From: CAYJEO01 sp964369355
GTDB taxonomy: Bacteria > Bacillota_I > Bacilli_A > RF39 > UBA660
Direction of reading: 5' to 3'
DNA length: 64,000 bases
Assembly: GCA_964369355.1 (NCBI GenBank)
Contig: CAYJEO010000001.1
Coordinates: 27,760-91,759 of the forward strand
Shown: piece after piece, positions 16,682 through 26,536 of the stretch
How the letters are laid out: each line of letters starts with the position of its first letter
Numbering within the stretch: position 1 is the first letter of the stretch
Notes under the pieces: generated by a model
Told to the model about the DNA's origin: nothing
Database searches by the model: none
Seen by the model: only the letters and a program-made list of their open reading frames with translations
Made by a program: the position numbers and the translations under genes

Positions 16682-19264
16682 TTATTTAGCAGTGTACCAG
16701 TTATGCCCAGTTTCAATATCTACTTTTAAGTCTACACCGATTTCATAAACATGCTCCATAATTTCAGTTATTAAGTCTTTTACTACTTCTACTTCTTCAT
16801 TAACTACATCAAATACTAATTCATCGTGTACTTGTAAAATCATTTTAGATTTTAAATTTTTAAGTACAAATTGTTCTTTTATTTTTACCATTGCTAGTTT
16901 AATAATATCAGCACTTGTTCCTTGAATTGGAGTATTTAAAGCAATTCTCTCTCCTTGTTGTTTTATCATATAGTTTTTATTTTTTAATTCCTGAATATAA
17001 CGAGTTCTTCCCATCAATGTTCTTACTTTATAAGTTTCATAAGCTTTTTTAATAGTTTCTTCCATATACACTTTTATTTCTGGATATGTTTGTAAATATG
17101 TATTAATAAATTCTTGGGCTTCTTTTACTGTTATATTTAAGTTTTCTGCTAATCCAAATCCACTAATTCCATAAATTATTCCGAAGTTAACTGCTTTTGC
17201 TACTCTACGCATATTACTATTAACATTTTTAATATCTGTTTTAAAAATATCTGCTGCTGTTTTTGTGTGAATGTCTATATTATTATTAAATGCTTGTTTT
17301 AATGTATCAACATTTGCAATTGCTGCAAGTATTCGAAGTTCTATTTGTGAGTAATCGCCACTTATTAATAAAGAATTTTCACTTGGTATAAATGCTTTTC
17401 TAATTAATTTGCCATATTCGTTTCTAATTGGTATATTTTGTAAGTTAGGCTCTATTGAAGATAATCTACCAGTTCTTGTTAATGTTTGAGTATATATTGT
17501 GTGTATTTTATTATCATCAAATATTATATTTAATAATCCTTCAATATAAGTTGAATGTAGTTTTGTTAGCATTCTATATTCAATTATTTTATCAATTACA
17601 GGATGTGAATTTTTTAATTTATTTAACACATCAATAGAAGTTGAATAACCGGTTTTATTTTTCTTACCATGTGGTAAATTTAATTTTTCAAATAATATTT
17701 CTCCTAATTGCATTGGAGAAGATATATTAAAATTAGAACCTGTCATATTAAATATTTCTTTTTCAGTAAGTTCTATTTTGATTTTAATTTCTTCTGACAT
17801 TTCTGTTAATACATTTTTATCAACACATACTCCGTCATATTCCATATCTGCTAAAACGAAAGCTAATGGGTGTTCTATGTTTTTATATAAGTCATATTGC
17901 TTATCTTCTATTAATTTTTTTTCAAATATATTTTTAGATTCATATATGAATTTTGCTTTTAATATTGCATTATAAGCTATTATATCAACTGATGGTTCTT
18001 TTAATTTTGTTTTACCATAAGTTGTTTCATAAAAAGGAATATCATTATCAAATATGTTTGCTAAGTATGCAATATCATCTTTAATATTATAATCAAGTAA
18101 ATACCCTGCTATCATTGTATCAAATTCTATATTATCTATTTTTATATTATTCCACTTTAATGCTGTGTATACTTTTTTTAAATCATATGTATACTTTACA
18201 TTATTGATTAAAAAATCAGGATTTTCTTTTAATAAATCAAATGGAATATATGTACTAATTTCGTTATTATAAATAGCCATTCCAAGTATTTTAGAAGTAT
18301 GATAATTAGTTCCTAATATTTCTAAGTAAACAGCTACGTCACCTTTTACTTCAAAGTCTAGGTTAGTTGCTACATTTATATCTATTGATTTTACTTCATC
18401 TTGTTTTGCTTCTTTTTTAATAAAAGAATAGAATTCTAAGTCTTCATACATTTCAGTTAATTTTAAACTGTCTTTACTTTTTAATCTTATATCTTCTACG
18501 TTAATATCAACAGGTACATTTAATTCAATAGTTGCTATTTCATAACTCGTATAAGCATCATTTTTACCATTAATTAACTTATCCTTTACAGCACCTTTTA
18601 AATTATCAATGTTTTCATATAAATTATCTAAACTTTTATATTCTTGCAATAATTTTAATGCAGTTTTTTCTCCTATTCCTTTTACACCAGGAATATTATC
18701 TGAAGGATCTCCCATTAATGCTTTTAAATCTATTATTTTAATTGGTTCTATACCATATTCTTCAATAAATGTTTGTTCATTATATCTTATATAGTCTTTT
18801 TGTTTTAATAATTTAATATCAACATCACTTGATATTAATTGAAGTAAATCTTTATCACTTGAAATAATAGTACCTACATAATTTGAATCTTTATTACAAT
18901 ATGCTGCAAACGTTCCGATGATATCATCAGCCTCATAATTATCGATTTCATAATACTTAATTCCCATATGTGTAAGTAATTCTTTTGCTAAAGGAAATTG
19001 CTTTCTTAACTCATCTGGAGTTTCACTTCTTCCTTGTTTGTAAAAGTCATATTTTTCATGTCTGAAGTTTTTACCTTTATCAAATGCTACTAGCATATAA
19101 ACAGGTTTTTCTTCTAAAATTATTTTATTAATCATATTAGTAAAGCCAAATAAGGCATTAGTTGGAAATCCTTTACTATTTGTCATGAAGTTACCATTGT
19201 ATGCTGTTGCATAATAACTTCTAAATAATAAATTATTACCATCTACTAAAATTATTTTTTCCAT
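16682..19264 (-). CDS. polA: DNA polymerase I
   Basis: Pol I fills gaps in repair and processes Okazaki primers. The 860-residue protein has an N-terminal 5'-3' exonuclease (LVDGNNLLFRSYYAT, YEADDIIGT, GDPSDNIPGVKGIGEKTA), a middle 3'-5' exonuclease-like domain and a C-terminal polymerase domain (SGDYSQIELRILA, NFGIIYGISGFGLA, QVHDELVFDV). The middle domain reads VAVYLEILG where proofreading enzymes have the DxE metal-binding pair, so proofreading is probably lost, as in other Firmicutes. It starts at 19264 with a GGTGAG ribosome binding site. No terminator is visible before the serS T-box. Confidence 0.97.
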   Translation of the reverse strand: MEKIILVDGNNLLFRSYYATAYNGNFMTNSKGFPTNALFGFTNMINKIILEEKPVYMLVAFDKGKNFRHEKYDFYKQGRSETPDELRKQFPLAKELLTHMGIKYYEIDNYEADDIIGTFAAYCNKDSNYVGTIISSDKDLLQLISSDVDIKLLKQKDYIRYNEQTFIEEYGIEPIKIIDLKALMGDPSDNIPGVKGIGEKTALKLLQEYKSLDNLYENIDNLKGAVKDKLINGKNDAYTSYEIATIELNVPVDINVEDIRLKSKDSLKLTEMYEDLEFYSFIKKEAKQDEVKSIDINVATNLDFEVKGDVAVYLEILGTNYHTSKILGMAIYNNEISTYIPFDLLKENPDFLINNVKYTYDLKKVYTALKWNNIKIDNIEFDTMIAGYLLDYNIKDDIAYLANIFDNDIPFYETTYGKTKLKEPSVDIIAYNAILKAKFIYESKNIFEKKLIEDKQYDLYKNIEHPLAFVLADMEYDGVCVDKNVLTEMSEEIKIKIELTEKEIFNMTGSNFNISSPMQLGEILFEKLNLPHGKKNKTGYSTSIDVLNKLKNSHPVIDKIIEYRMLTKLHSTYIEGLLNIIFDDNKIHTIYTQTLTRTGRLSSIEPNLQNIPIRNEYGKLIRKAFIPSENSLLISGDYSQIELRILAAIANVDTLKQAFNNNIDIHTKTAADIFKTDIKNVNSNMRRVAKAVNFGIIYGISGFGLAENLNITVKEAQEFINTYLQTYPEIKVYMEETIKKAYETYKVRTLMGRTRYIQELKNKNYMIKQQGERIALNTPIQGTSADIIKLAMVKIKEQFVLKNLKSKMILQVHDELVFDVVNEEVEVVKDLITEIMEHVYEIGVDLKVDIETGHNWYTAK

Positions 19265-19267
19265 ATT

Positions 19268-19292
19268 CTCACCATTTTCTTAATTTATTATA
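19268..19292 (-). promoter_or_regulatory. Promoter and ribosome binding site of polA
   Basis: TGA-TATAAT (-10 at 19292-19287, extended), 13 bases, then GGTGAG (19273-19268). Confidence 0.55.
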
Positions 19293-19320
19293 TCAAGTTT
19301 CATATTTTTAGTAAATAAGT

Positions 19321-19349
19321 TTGACATTATACACTATAAAACTTATAAT
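19321..19349 (+). promoter_or_regulatory. Consensus sigma-A promoter of the glycine-rich surface protein
   Basis: TTGACA (19321-19326), 17-base spacer, TATAAT (19344-19349): both hexamers and spacing are perfect matches to the vegetative consensus. It implies a leader of about 48 bases, longer than at most genes here, and strong expression. Confidence 0.85.
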
Positions 19350-19403
19350 TATATATAGAATAAGAATAGATAAATATATATATAAAGAAATGAGTGAGTT
19401 TAA

Positions 19404-21839
19404 ATGAATAAAAAAGGGTTTGCATTATCGAGTATGATTTATACTTTGTTGGTTATATGTTTAGCTTTAATGTTAGGTATTTTAGCTTCTTTAGCATCTC
19501 AAAAATTTCAATTTGATAAAATCGGAGAAATCATACATGAAAATTTAAATAGTATAATTAAAACAGAAGAAGGTTCTGAATTTGTTTTCGACTATACTGG
19601 AGATTATCAAACTTTTGTTGCACCGACTGATGGATATTATAACTTTGAAGCTTGGGGAGCACAAGGCGGTAATGATATAGATACTAAAAATGGTGGATAT
19701 GGGTCATATACATCTGGAGACATCTATCTAACAGAAGGTGAAATTATATATGTCTATGTAGGTGGACAAGGTTCTTTATCAGCTGTTGCTGGTGATGAAA
19801 ATTCAAAAGGATATAATGGTGGCGGAGCTGGTGGCTACATGAATCCAGCTGATCATGTAGCTGAAGCTGGAGGAGCCGGTGGCGGTGGCGGTGCTACTGA
19901 TTTCAGATTAAATGATAGTACTAATTCAATAATAATGATTGCCGGTGGTGGTGGCGGTCAAAGTAATTACTACACTCAAAAACCTGGTGGTTCAGCAGGA
20001 GGACTAATTGGGTATGCGGGTGTTGAAGATAGAAATTCTGGAAGTGCAGCATTTACAAATGCACAAGGAGCTACTCAAACTACTGGTGGACAAGCTGCGA
20101 TAGGTAGTTCATCCTATACTCAACCGACTTCTGGTATATTTTCCCAAGGAGGTTCTTCACTAGATAAGTGGGGTGGCGGTGGCGGTGGTGGCTACTACGG
20201 TGGTGGTGCTAGTAGTGCCACGTCTGGAGTAGTAGGATCTGGTGCTGGTGGTTCATCTTATATTTCGGGTCATACTGGTTCAGTTGCAATTACTTCTGAA
20301 TCTGATACAACTCCAACTACTACCGATTTAGACTTTTCAATTAGATATATTGAAATTGGATCTTCAGGTAGTAATTCTAATACTAACAATCATATTGTAG
20401 AACTACAAGCATTTACTGCAGACGGTACTAATGTTGCAAGTGGAAAAAGTGTTACTTCTAATAAAACTCAAAATTCATCTTACCCATTTTCTCGAGTAAC
20501 TGATGGCAATACAACATCAGCTTACTTTGCAGATGTGGGTTCTATCACTACTGTAGATTTAGGTGCTGAATACAATTTGGAAAGTGTTAAATTATGGAGA
20601 TATTACACGGATTCAAGAACATACTACAATACTTATGTAAAAGTTTATAATGAAGATTTTTCAAGAAGTACATATTTGCATATTTCAACTCTTGATGGAA
20701 CCTATGCAGAAACTTCTGCTGGAAAAACATTATCTACTAAAATTTGTGAAACAGGTACTTTAAATAATAATTGTTCAATTCATTATAGTGATAAATATTT
20801 CACTAATACAGTTATGATTGATGGTTCTGGTTATAATTGGACAAATAAAAAAGAAGGAATCATTAATATGCCAACTATTGATAATGGTACTTATGAGACT
20901 AATATAGGACATTCTGGTAATGGTAGTGCTAAAATAACATATTTAGGAACTACTCTTGATGAAGAAACCATAGAAACAGGACAAGTATTTGATTTTGCTC
21001 ATATAAGTGACTATCAAACTTTCATTGTTCCAGAAAGTGGAAATTATAAATTTGAAGCTTGGGGAGCTTCTTCAACAAATCAAGGTAATACATACATTTT
21101 AAGTAATAAAACATATGCAGGATATACTAGTGGAAATATACATTTGGAAAAAGATCAAATTATTTATGTATATGTTGGTGGCATGGGCGAAAAGTTCAAT
21201 ACTTCCACAACTGTCACTGGTCTTTCTAAAAGTGGTGGTGCAACTGATTTTAGATTAATTCAGGGTGAATGGAATGAAAAATATTCTTTAAATTCTAGAA
21301 TAATGGTTGCCGGTGGTTCTGGTGGAACATATGCTGATGGCTCTGGTGGTGTTGGCGGAGATGCTGGCGGTTTAACAAGTCAAGGTGCTTTAATCTCTTA
21401 TACTACTGCTGGTGCTAGTCAAACATTTGGTGGAAGTGCTGGATTAAACAGTTATGCAGGCGGATTTGGATATGGTGGTTACAGTGCTGTTTCTGCATAT
21501 AATTCTGGTGCTGGTGGCTATTACGGTGGTGGGTCATCTCCTTCTGGAGGTGGTGGTTCTTCATTTATTTCAGGTCATACTGGAGCTGTTGCTATTACTT
21601 CTGTATCCAATAGTTCTCCCAAAACTGGATGCACCACAGGAACAACAACCAATGAATGTTCAAAACATTATAGTACTCTAACTTTTACTAATACTGTTAT
21701 GATTGATGGTTCAGGTTATAACTGGACTAATGTAAGAGGTTCTTTAACTCCGATGCCTAACCCTAATGGCGGTAGTTATTCGAATGGTTTAGGACATTCT
21801 GGTGCTGGACATGCAAGAATTACATATTTAGGAAACTAA
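19404..21839 (+). CDS. Large glycine-rich modular surface protein with a pilin-like N-terminus
   Basis: The 811-residue protein begins MNKKGFALSSMIYTLLVICL, a short basic leader, Gly-Phe junction and one hydrophobic helix. This resembles type IV prepilins but lacks the usual Glu at position +5. Two long modules follow (about residues 60-520 and 525-810). Each opens DYQTF(V/I)(A/V)P..G.Y.FEAWGA, passes through Gly-rich stretches and SGHTG.VAITS, and ends FTNTVMIDGSGYNWTN...GHSG.G.A.ITYLG. The Gly-rich part resembles the Gly_rich domain known from animal ALK receptors and bacterial surface proteins. In module 1 an F5/8 type C (discoidin)-like domain (about 308-450) is inserted after VAITS. Probably a secreted or wall-associated binding protein; ligand unknown. 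Confidence 0.7.
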   Translation: MNKKGFALSSMIYTLLVICLALMLGILASLASQKFQFDKIGEIIHENLNSIIKTEEGSEFVFDYTGDYQTFVAPTDGYYNFEAWGAQGGNDIDTKNGGYGSYTSGDIYLTEGEIIYVYVGGQGSLSAVAGDENSKGYNGGGAGGYMNPADHVAEAGGAGGGGGATDFRLNDSTNSIIMIAGGGGGQSNYYTQKPGGSAGGLIGYAGVEDRNSGSAAFTNAQGATQTTGGQAAIGSSSYTQPTSGIFSQGGSSLDKWGGGGGGGYYGGGASSATSGVVGSGAGGSSYISGHTGSVAITSESDTTPTTTDLDFSIRYIEIGSSGSNSNTNNHIVELQAFTADGTNVASGKSVTSNKTQNSSYPFSRVTDGNTTSAYFADVGSITTVDLGAEYNLESVKLWRYYTDSRTYYNTYVKVYNEDFSRSTYLHISTLDGTYAETSAGKTLSTKICETGTLNNNCSIHYSDKYFTNTVMIDGSGYNWTNKKEGIINMPTIDNGTYETNIGHSGNGSAKITYLGTTLDEETIETGQVFDFAHISDYQTFIVPESGNYKFEAWGASSTNQGNTYILSNKTYAGYTSGNIHLEKDQIIYVYVGGMGEKFNTSTTVTGLSKSGGATDFRLIQGEWNEKYSLNSRIMVAGGSGGTYADGSGGVGGDAGGLTSQGALISYTTAGASQTFGGSAGLNSYAGGFGYGGYSAVSAYNSGAGGYYGGGSSPSGGGGSSFISGHTGAVAITSVSNSSPKTGCTTGTTTNECSKHYSTLTFTNTVMIDGSGYNWTNVRGSLTPMPNPNGGSYSNGLGHSGAGHARITYLGN

Positions 21840-21870
21840 AAAAACATATGAATATTCATATGTTCTTTTT
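21838..21870. terminator. Bidirectional terminator between the surface protein gene and polC
   Basis: The perfect palindrome AACATATGAATATTCATATGTT without its last two bases on each side forms a stem (21843-21864), with A-rich and T-rich flanks on both strands. Confidence 0.8.
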
Positions 21871-21873
21871 TTA

Positions 21874-24800
21874 TTAAAATAAACTTAATTGACTAGATTC
21901 ATCCATACCATCTAAAATACCCATAGATCTTAATTTTTCAATTAAAGTAGATGATACTTTAGCTCTTTTTTGTAAATCTTCGATACTTAAAAATTCACCT
22001 TTTTGTCTTTCTTCAACTATTTTTTTAGCAACAGTATCTCCAAGACCTTCTATAGTACTAAAAGGCGGAATTAAAGTATTATCATCTTTTACTATAAATG
22101 TATTTGAATCACTTTCTAAAAGATTAATATTAGTAAATTTTAATCCCCTAGCCGTCATTTCTAATGCTAATTTTAAGCACTCTAATACAGCACTTTCTTT
22201 ATTTGTAGCTTCATAACCTTTATTAACTATTTCAGTCATTTTGTTTTTTATTGCATCATACCCTTTAATCATTGATTCAATATCAAAATCAACTGCTTTA
22301 GTGGTAAACCATGAAGCATAAAAATATTGAGGATGATGCACTTTGTAATAAGCAATTCTAAAAGCTGAAGTTACATAAGCGGTAGCATGTGCTTTAGGGA
22401 ACATGTACTTGATTTTTCTACATGATTCAATATACCAATCTTCAATACCTGCTTCTTTCATTTCTTCTGCAAAAGATGCCCAAGTTTCAGGATCTTTAGA
22501 AGCTCTACCTTTACGAACAAACTCCATTATTTTAAATGCTTTAATAGGTTTCATGCCTTTATACATTAAGTATACCATTATATCATCACGACATCCGATA
22601 ACTTCTTTAAAGGGCACTATTTTGTTTTTAATTAATTCTTGAGCATTTCCTACCCATACATCAGTCCCATGAGATAATCCAGATATTTTAACTAATTCTC
22701 CAAATGTTGTAGGTTTAGTTTCTGCTACTAAAGCTACTGTAAAAGGAGTTCCAAATTCTGGAATACCTAAAGTACCTGTTTCACATAAAATTTGTTCTTT
22801 AGTAACTCCTAAATTATCAGGAGATAAAAATATACCCATTGTTTTTTTATCATCTAAAGGAACTTCTAATACATTGTGATTTGAATAATCTTGAATTAAT
22901 CTTAATTGTGTTGGATCTGAATGACCTAAGATATCTAATTTAAGTAAATCTTGGTCAATTGCATGGTAATCAAAATGAGTTGTTTTCCAAGCTGAATTAA
23001 CATCATCAGCCGGGAAGCCAAAAGGTGTAAAATCATATACATCCATATAATCTGGCACTACTACTATTCCTCCTGGATGTTGTCCCGTTGTTCTTTTAAC
23101 ACCAACACATCCTTGAGCTAAGCGTTCTACTTCTGCTGTACGCATAGTAATTCCTTTTTCTTCTGAATATCCTTTAACATATCCGAATGCAGTCTTATCA
23201 GCAACTGTACCTATAGTACCTGCTCTAAATACATTATCTTCTCCGAATAATACTTTAGTATATTCATGGGCTGCTGCTTGATTTAAATCAGAAAAATTTA
23301 AATCTATATCTGGAACTTTATCGGCATTAAATCCTAAGAAAGTGGCGAATGGCATATCGTTTCCTTCTTTTTTCATATTTGCATTACATTTAGGACAATT
23401 CATATCAGGTAAATCAAATCCTGAAGAATAATCTGCTCCTAAAGATACTCCATCTATTTCAAAAATTGAATTTTGACAATTAGGACAAATATAATGAGCT
23501 GATAATGGATTAACTTCTGTTATTCCCATCATCGTTGCTACAAAAGAAGAACCAACAGATCCTCTTGAACCTACTATATAACCATCGTCGTTAGATTTTT
23601 TAACTAACTTTTGTGAAATTAAATAGATAACATCAAATCCTCCACCGATAATACCACCTAGGTTTTTATCTATTGCTTTTTCTATATTTTCTATATTTGG
23701 ATCTTCTTTTAATAGTTTTTGTTTTACTATCTCTCTTACACTTTCATAACCACTTCTAATAACTTCATTTAGTTTAGAATATAATTGTGATTTATCTTCT
23801 AAGGTAGATTCAATAACAGAAATAAATCCATCTCCGTATAGTTCTTTTGCAATACGTTCTTCTATATTAAAAGGTAGTGGACTACCATATAAAGATGTAG
23901 CTTTATCATAAACTAAATCTATAGTTATTTGTTGTGAATTTTCTATTTTGGGTGAAAATGGAACTCCACCTGTTTCAATAATAACTTCAATTATTTCTAC
24001 ACAATCAGCTATTTTATTTGTATTTTCTATAACAATTAATTTCTTAACTTCATCATCTAAAAAACTAAAAGCTTCTAACATATTTTTAGTAGTTCTAAAG
24101 TGATTTGATGGAATATCAGTAATTCCTTTTCTAGCTAGTGGATGTCTTCCGCCACCTGGAACTTTTTGATTAACAATAATTTGTCTATAAATTTTGTCAT
24201 CTTCTTTTATATGATGAACATCTCCTGTTGCTACTACTAAAATACCAGTATCCATACCTACTCTAATTATTTTTTTAACATGTTCTTCTAATTCTTGTTT
24301 TGAACCAAAATCACCTGATTGTAATAAATGGTCGTAACATTCTAATGGTTGTACTTCTACATAATCATAAAAGTTCATTAAATTAGCAATTTCTTCATCT
24401 GCTTTACTTCTTGCTTCAATAAATATTTCAGATTCATAACATCCACTACCTATTAATAAACCTTCTTTATGTTTTTCTATTTCACTTCTAAGAATTCTAG
24501 GTGTTTTATATAAATATTTAGTATTAGCCATAGATAATAATTTAAATAAATTTTTTAAACCTGTTTTATCTTTTACTAATATATTTACGTGAAAAGCACG
24601 CCCAAATTTATGTATTTCATCAACAGACACTAATTTAGTTAAATCATTAATTGATTCAAAGTTTCTTTCAACTAATTTTTTTAACATTTTATGGAACACT
24701 AAAGCAGTACCTTTAGCATCATAATCTGCTCTATGGTGAGCATTTTCATCAAACGCTACATCATATCTTTTAACTAATGCTGATAAACTATGTCTTGCAA

Positions 24801-26424
24801 AGTTATTATCCAAAGTACGTGACAATTCTAATGTATCAATTAAAGTATTTTTATAAGTACCTAAATTATATTTTTTATAGGCCATCTCTAAGAAAGATAA
24901 GTCAAATTTAGCATTGTGTGCAACCATTGGTAAATCTGAAAACCATTCAATAAATCTTTTAATAGCATTTTCTTCATTGTCTTTATCTGCTAACATGTCA
25001 TCGGTTATATTAGTTATTTCAGTTATTTTTACTGGTAATTTTCTACCAGGATTTATTAATTCGTTAAAGGTATCAATAATTTCTCCGTTACATATTTTAA
25101 CTGCCCCTATTTCAATAATAGTATCTAGTCCACCGGCATTAAAACCTGTTGTTTCAAAGTCAAATACAACATACGTATTATCAAGTAATTTAGTATCATT
25201 AGGTCTAATTACAATATTAACTGTATCATCTATCATTGTAAGTTCTGTTCCATATATGACTTTAAATTTCTTATCTTCTTCTACACCTTTATTTAAATCA
25301 CATACCAAATGATAAGCATCAGGGAAAGCTTGAGCACTATTATGATCTGTTATTGCTATTGCTTTATGCCCCCATTTTTTAGCTGTTTTAATTAGTGCTT
25401 TAACATCACTTAATCCATCCATTTGACTCATTTTAGTATGAGTATGTAACTCTACTCTTTTATTTTCTTCTAAATCTATTTCTTCCCATTCGATTCTTTC
25501 TAATTTATTAATATCAGATACTGAAAAAACTAATTCTTTAGAATATAAATCATCTTTTATATTTCCACGAAGTTTTAACCAAGCACCTTTTTTTACATTT
25601 TTTAAAACTGCTATTAATTCTTCTTCTGAATTTATAAACATTTTAGCATACATACTATCTGTGTAATCTGTTAGTTTTAATGTTAATATGCGTAGATCTG
25701 TTTTAGTTGTACGAATATCAACATCTGCAAAAACATAACCTTCGATTGTTATATTATTTTGTGGTGCTATTATATTATTTATAGTAGTAATATCAGTATT
25801 AATTAATCTTCCGTATATAACATCTTCATTATCTGATAGAGTTTTATTTTTTCTTGGGTATTTTGGCTGTTCTACAACTGTTTCTTTTTTTACTTCAACA
25901 GGCATTTTTATTTGTTTAGTAGCTTCTATTTCTTTTTGTAATTCAATACTAGCGTCTAAATCTATTTCTAAATTAAATTTAATATTAGTAAAACCTGCTT
26001 TATGTAATTCTTTTTCTAAAAATAATTTAATAGTTTCAAAACGCATTATTTCTGCTTTATTAGCAAGTAATAATGTCACTTTATTTTCTTTATAATCTAA
26101 ATTTATATTTTTAAACATTTCTACTAAAGGAGATTCCATAGTTTTAACTTCTATTAAATGTTTATAGTAATCACTTAAATATGAGTTATCATTAGTTTCA
26201 AATAAAACTGAAACTTTTTTAACAGAAGGAAATCCCTTTTTTAATAGTTGTTTAAATTCTAAATAAACATTTAGTGGTAAAATAGAATCATTTTTAATTA
26301 TAAAATTATAAGAATCTTTTTGTTTGTTTCCAACAATACGTTCTAAAGATGATTTTTCAAAATAACAATAGTTACTTTCATCTAGTTTTATTTGCTCTAA
26401 TAATATTTTTATTTTGTTTTCCAT
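21874..26424 (-). CDS. polC: DNA polymerase III, PolC-type alpha subunit
   Basis: PolC is the replicative polymerase of low-GC Firmicutes, with built-in proofreading. The protein has 1516 residues from the ATG at 26424; GGAG lies eight bases upstream and an adjacent ATG at 26427 is also possible. Order of parts: N-terminal region, OB domain, PHP domain beginning VELHTHTKMSQMDG, DnaQ-type exonuclease (VFDFETTGFNAGG, later HHRADYDAKGT), rest of the PHP domain, zinc-binding CPNCQ and CPKCN, then the polymerase core (DIDLNFS, PGGIVVVP, KLDILGH). The presence of PolC places the organism in the Firmicutes/Tenericutes group. It has its own promoter behind two tandem terminators. Confidence 0.98.
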   Translation of the reverse strand: MENKIKILLEQIKLDESNYCYFEKSSLERIVGNKQKDSYNFIIKNDSILPLNVYLEFKQLLKKGFPSVKKVSVLFETNDNSYLSDYYKHLIEVKTMESPLVEMFKNINLDYKENKVTLLLANKAEIMRFETIKLFLEKELHKAGFTNIKFNLEIDLDASIELQKEIEATKQIKMPVEVKKETVVEQPKYPRKNKTLSDNEDVIYGRLINTDITTINNIIAPQNNITIEGYVFADVDIRTTKTDLRILTLKLTDYTDSMYAKMFINSEEELIAVLKNVKKGAWLKLRGNIKDDLYSKELVFSVSDINKLERIEWEEIDLEENKRVELHTHTKMSQMDGLSDVKALIKTAKKWGHKAIAITDHNSAQAFPDAYHLVCDLNKGVEEDKKFKVIYGTELTMIDDTVNIVIRPNDTKLLDNTYVVFDFETTGFNAGGLDTIIEIGAVKICNGEIIDTFNELINPGRKLPVKITEITNITDDMLADKDNEENAIKRFIEWFSDLPMVAHNAKFDLSFLEMAYKKYNLGTYKNTLIDTLELSRTLDNNFARHSLSALVKRYDVAFDENAHHRADYDAKGTALVFHKMLKKLVERNFESINDLTKLVSVDEIHKFGRAFHVNILVKDKTGLKNLFKLLSMANTKYLYKTPRILRSEIEKHKEGLLIGSGCYESEIFIEARSKADEEIANLMNFYDYVEVQPLECYDHLLQSGDFGSKQELEEHVKKIIRVGMDTGILVVATGDVHHIKEDDKIYRQIIVNQKVPGGGRHPLARKGITDIPSNHFRTTKNMLEAFSFLDDEVKKLIVIENTNKIADCVEIIEVIIETGGVPFSPKIENSQQITIDLVYDKATSLYGSPLPFNIEERIAKELYGDGFISVIESTLEDKSQLYSKLNEVIRSGYESVREIVKQKLLKEDPNIENIEKAIDKNLGGIIGGGFDVIYLISQKLVKKSNDDGYIVGSRGSVGSSFVATMMGITEVNPLSAHYICPNCQNSIFEIDGVSLGADYSSGFDLPDMNCPKCNANMKKEGNDMPFATFLGFNADKVPDIDLNFSDLNQAAAHEYTKVLFGEDNVFRAGTIGTVADKTAFGYVKGYSEEKGITMRTAEVERLAQGCVGVKRTTGQHPGGIVVVPDYMDVYDFTPFGFPADDVNSAWKTTHFDYHAIDQDLLKLDILGHSDPTQLRLIQDYSNHNVLEVPLDDKKTMGIFLSPDNLGVTKEQILCETGTLGIPEFGTPFTVALVAETKPTTFGELVKISGLSHGTDVWVGNAQELIKNKIVPFKEVIGCRDDIMVYLMYKGMKPIKAFKIMEFVRKGRASKDPETWASFAEEMKEAGIEDWYIESCRKIKYMFPKAHATAYVTSAFRIAYYKVHHPQYFYASWFTTKAVDFDIESMIKGYDAIKNKMTEIVNKGYEATNKESAVLECLKLALEMTARGLKFTNINLLESDSNTFIVKDDNTLIPPFSTIEGLGDTVAKKIVEERQKGEFLSIEDLQKRAKVSSTLIEKLRSMGILDGMDESSQLSLF

Positions 26425-26446
26425 CATACCCACTCCATTAATAAAT

Positions 26447-26452
26447 ATTATA
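26447..26452 (-). promoter_or_regulatory. -10 element of polC
   Basis: TATAAT at 26452-26447, with the ATG of polC about 20 bases further on. The upstream terminator's T run abuts it, so any -35 contact falls in terminator sequence. Confidence 0.5.
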
Positions 26453-26456
26453 CTAA

Positions 26457-26483
26457 AAAAAGACTAAAAATTATAGTCTTTTT
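26457..26483 (-). terminator. Second of two tandem terminators upstream of polC
   Basis: AAAAAGACTA (26457-26466), loop, TAGTCTTTTT (26474-26483), then Ts on the minus strand. It insulates polC from the prfA-prmC operon together with the hairpin at 26512-26536. Confidence 0.65.
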
Positions 26484-26504
26484 ATTAATTATTTATAGTT
26501 TGTT

Positions 26505-26536
26505 TTAACAAAAAAAGTAGAATTTATCTACTTTTT
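26505..26536 (-). terminator. Terminator of prmC
   Basis: AAAAAGTAGA (26512-26521), loop ATTTA, TCTACTTTTT (26527-26536), T tract on the minus strand; the prmC stop lies in the loop region. Confidence 0.75.

Noticed and set aside
24914..25312. 132-codon plus-strand frame opposite polC
   Set aside because: Antisense shadow of the PolC exonuclease domain.
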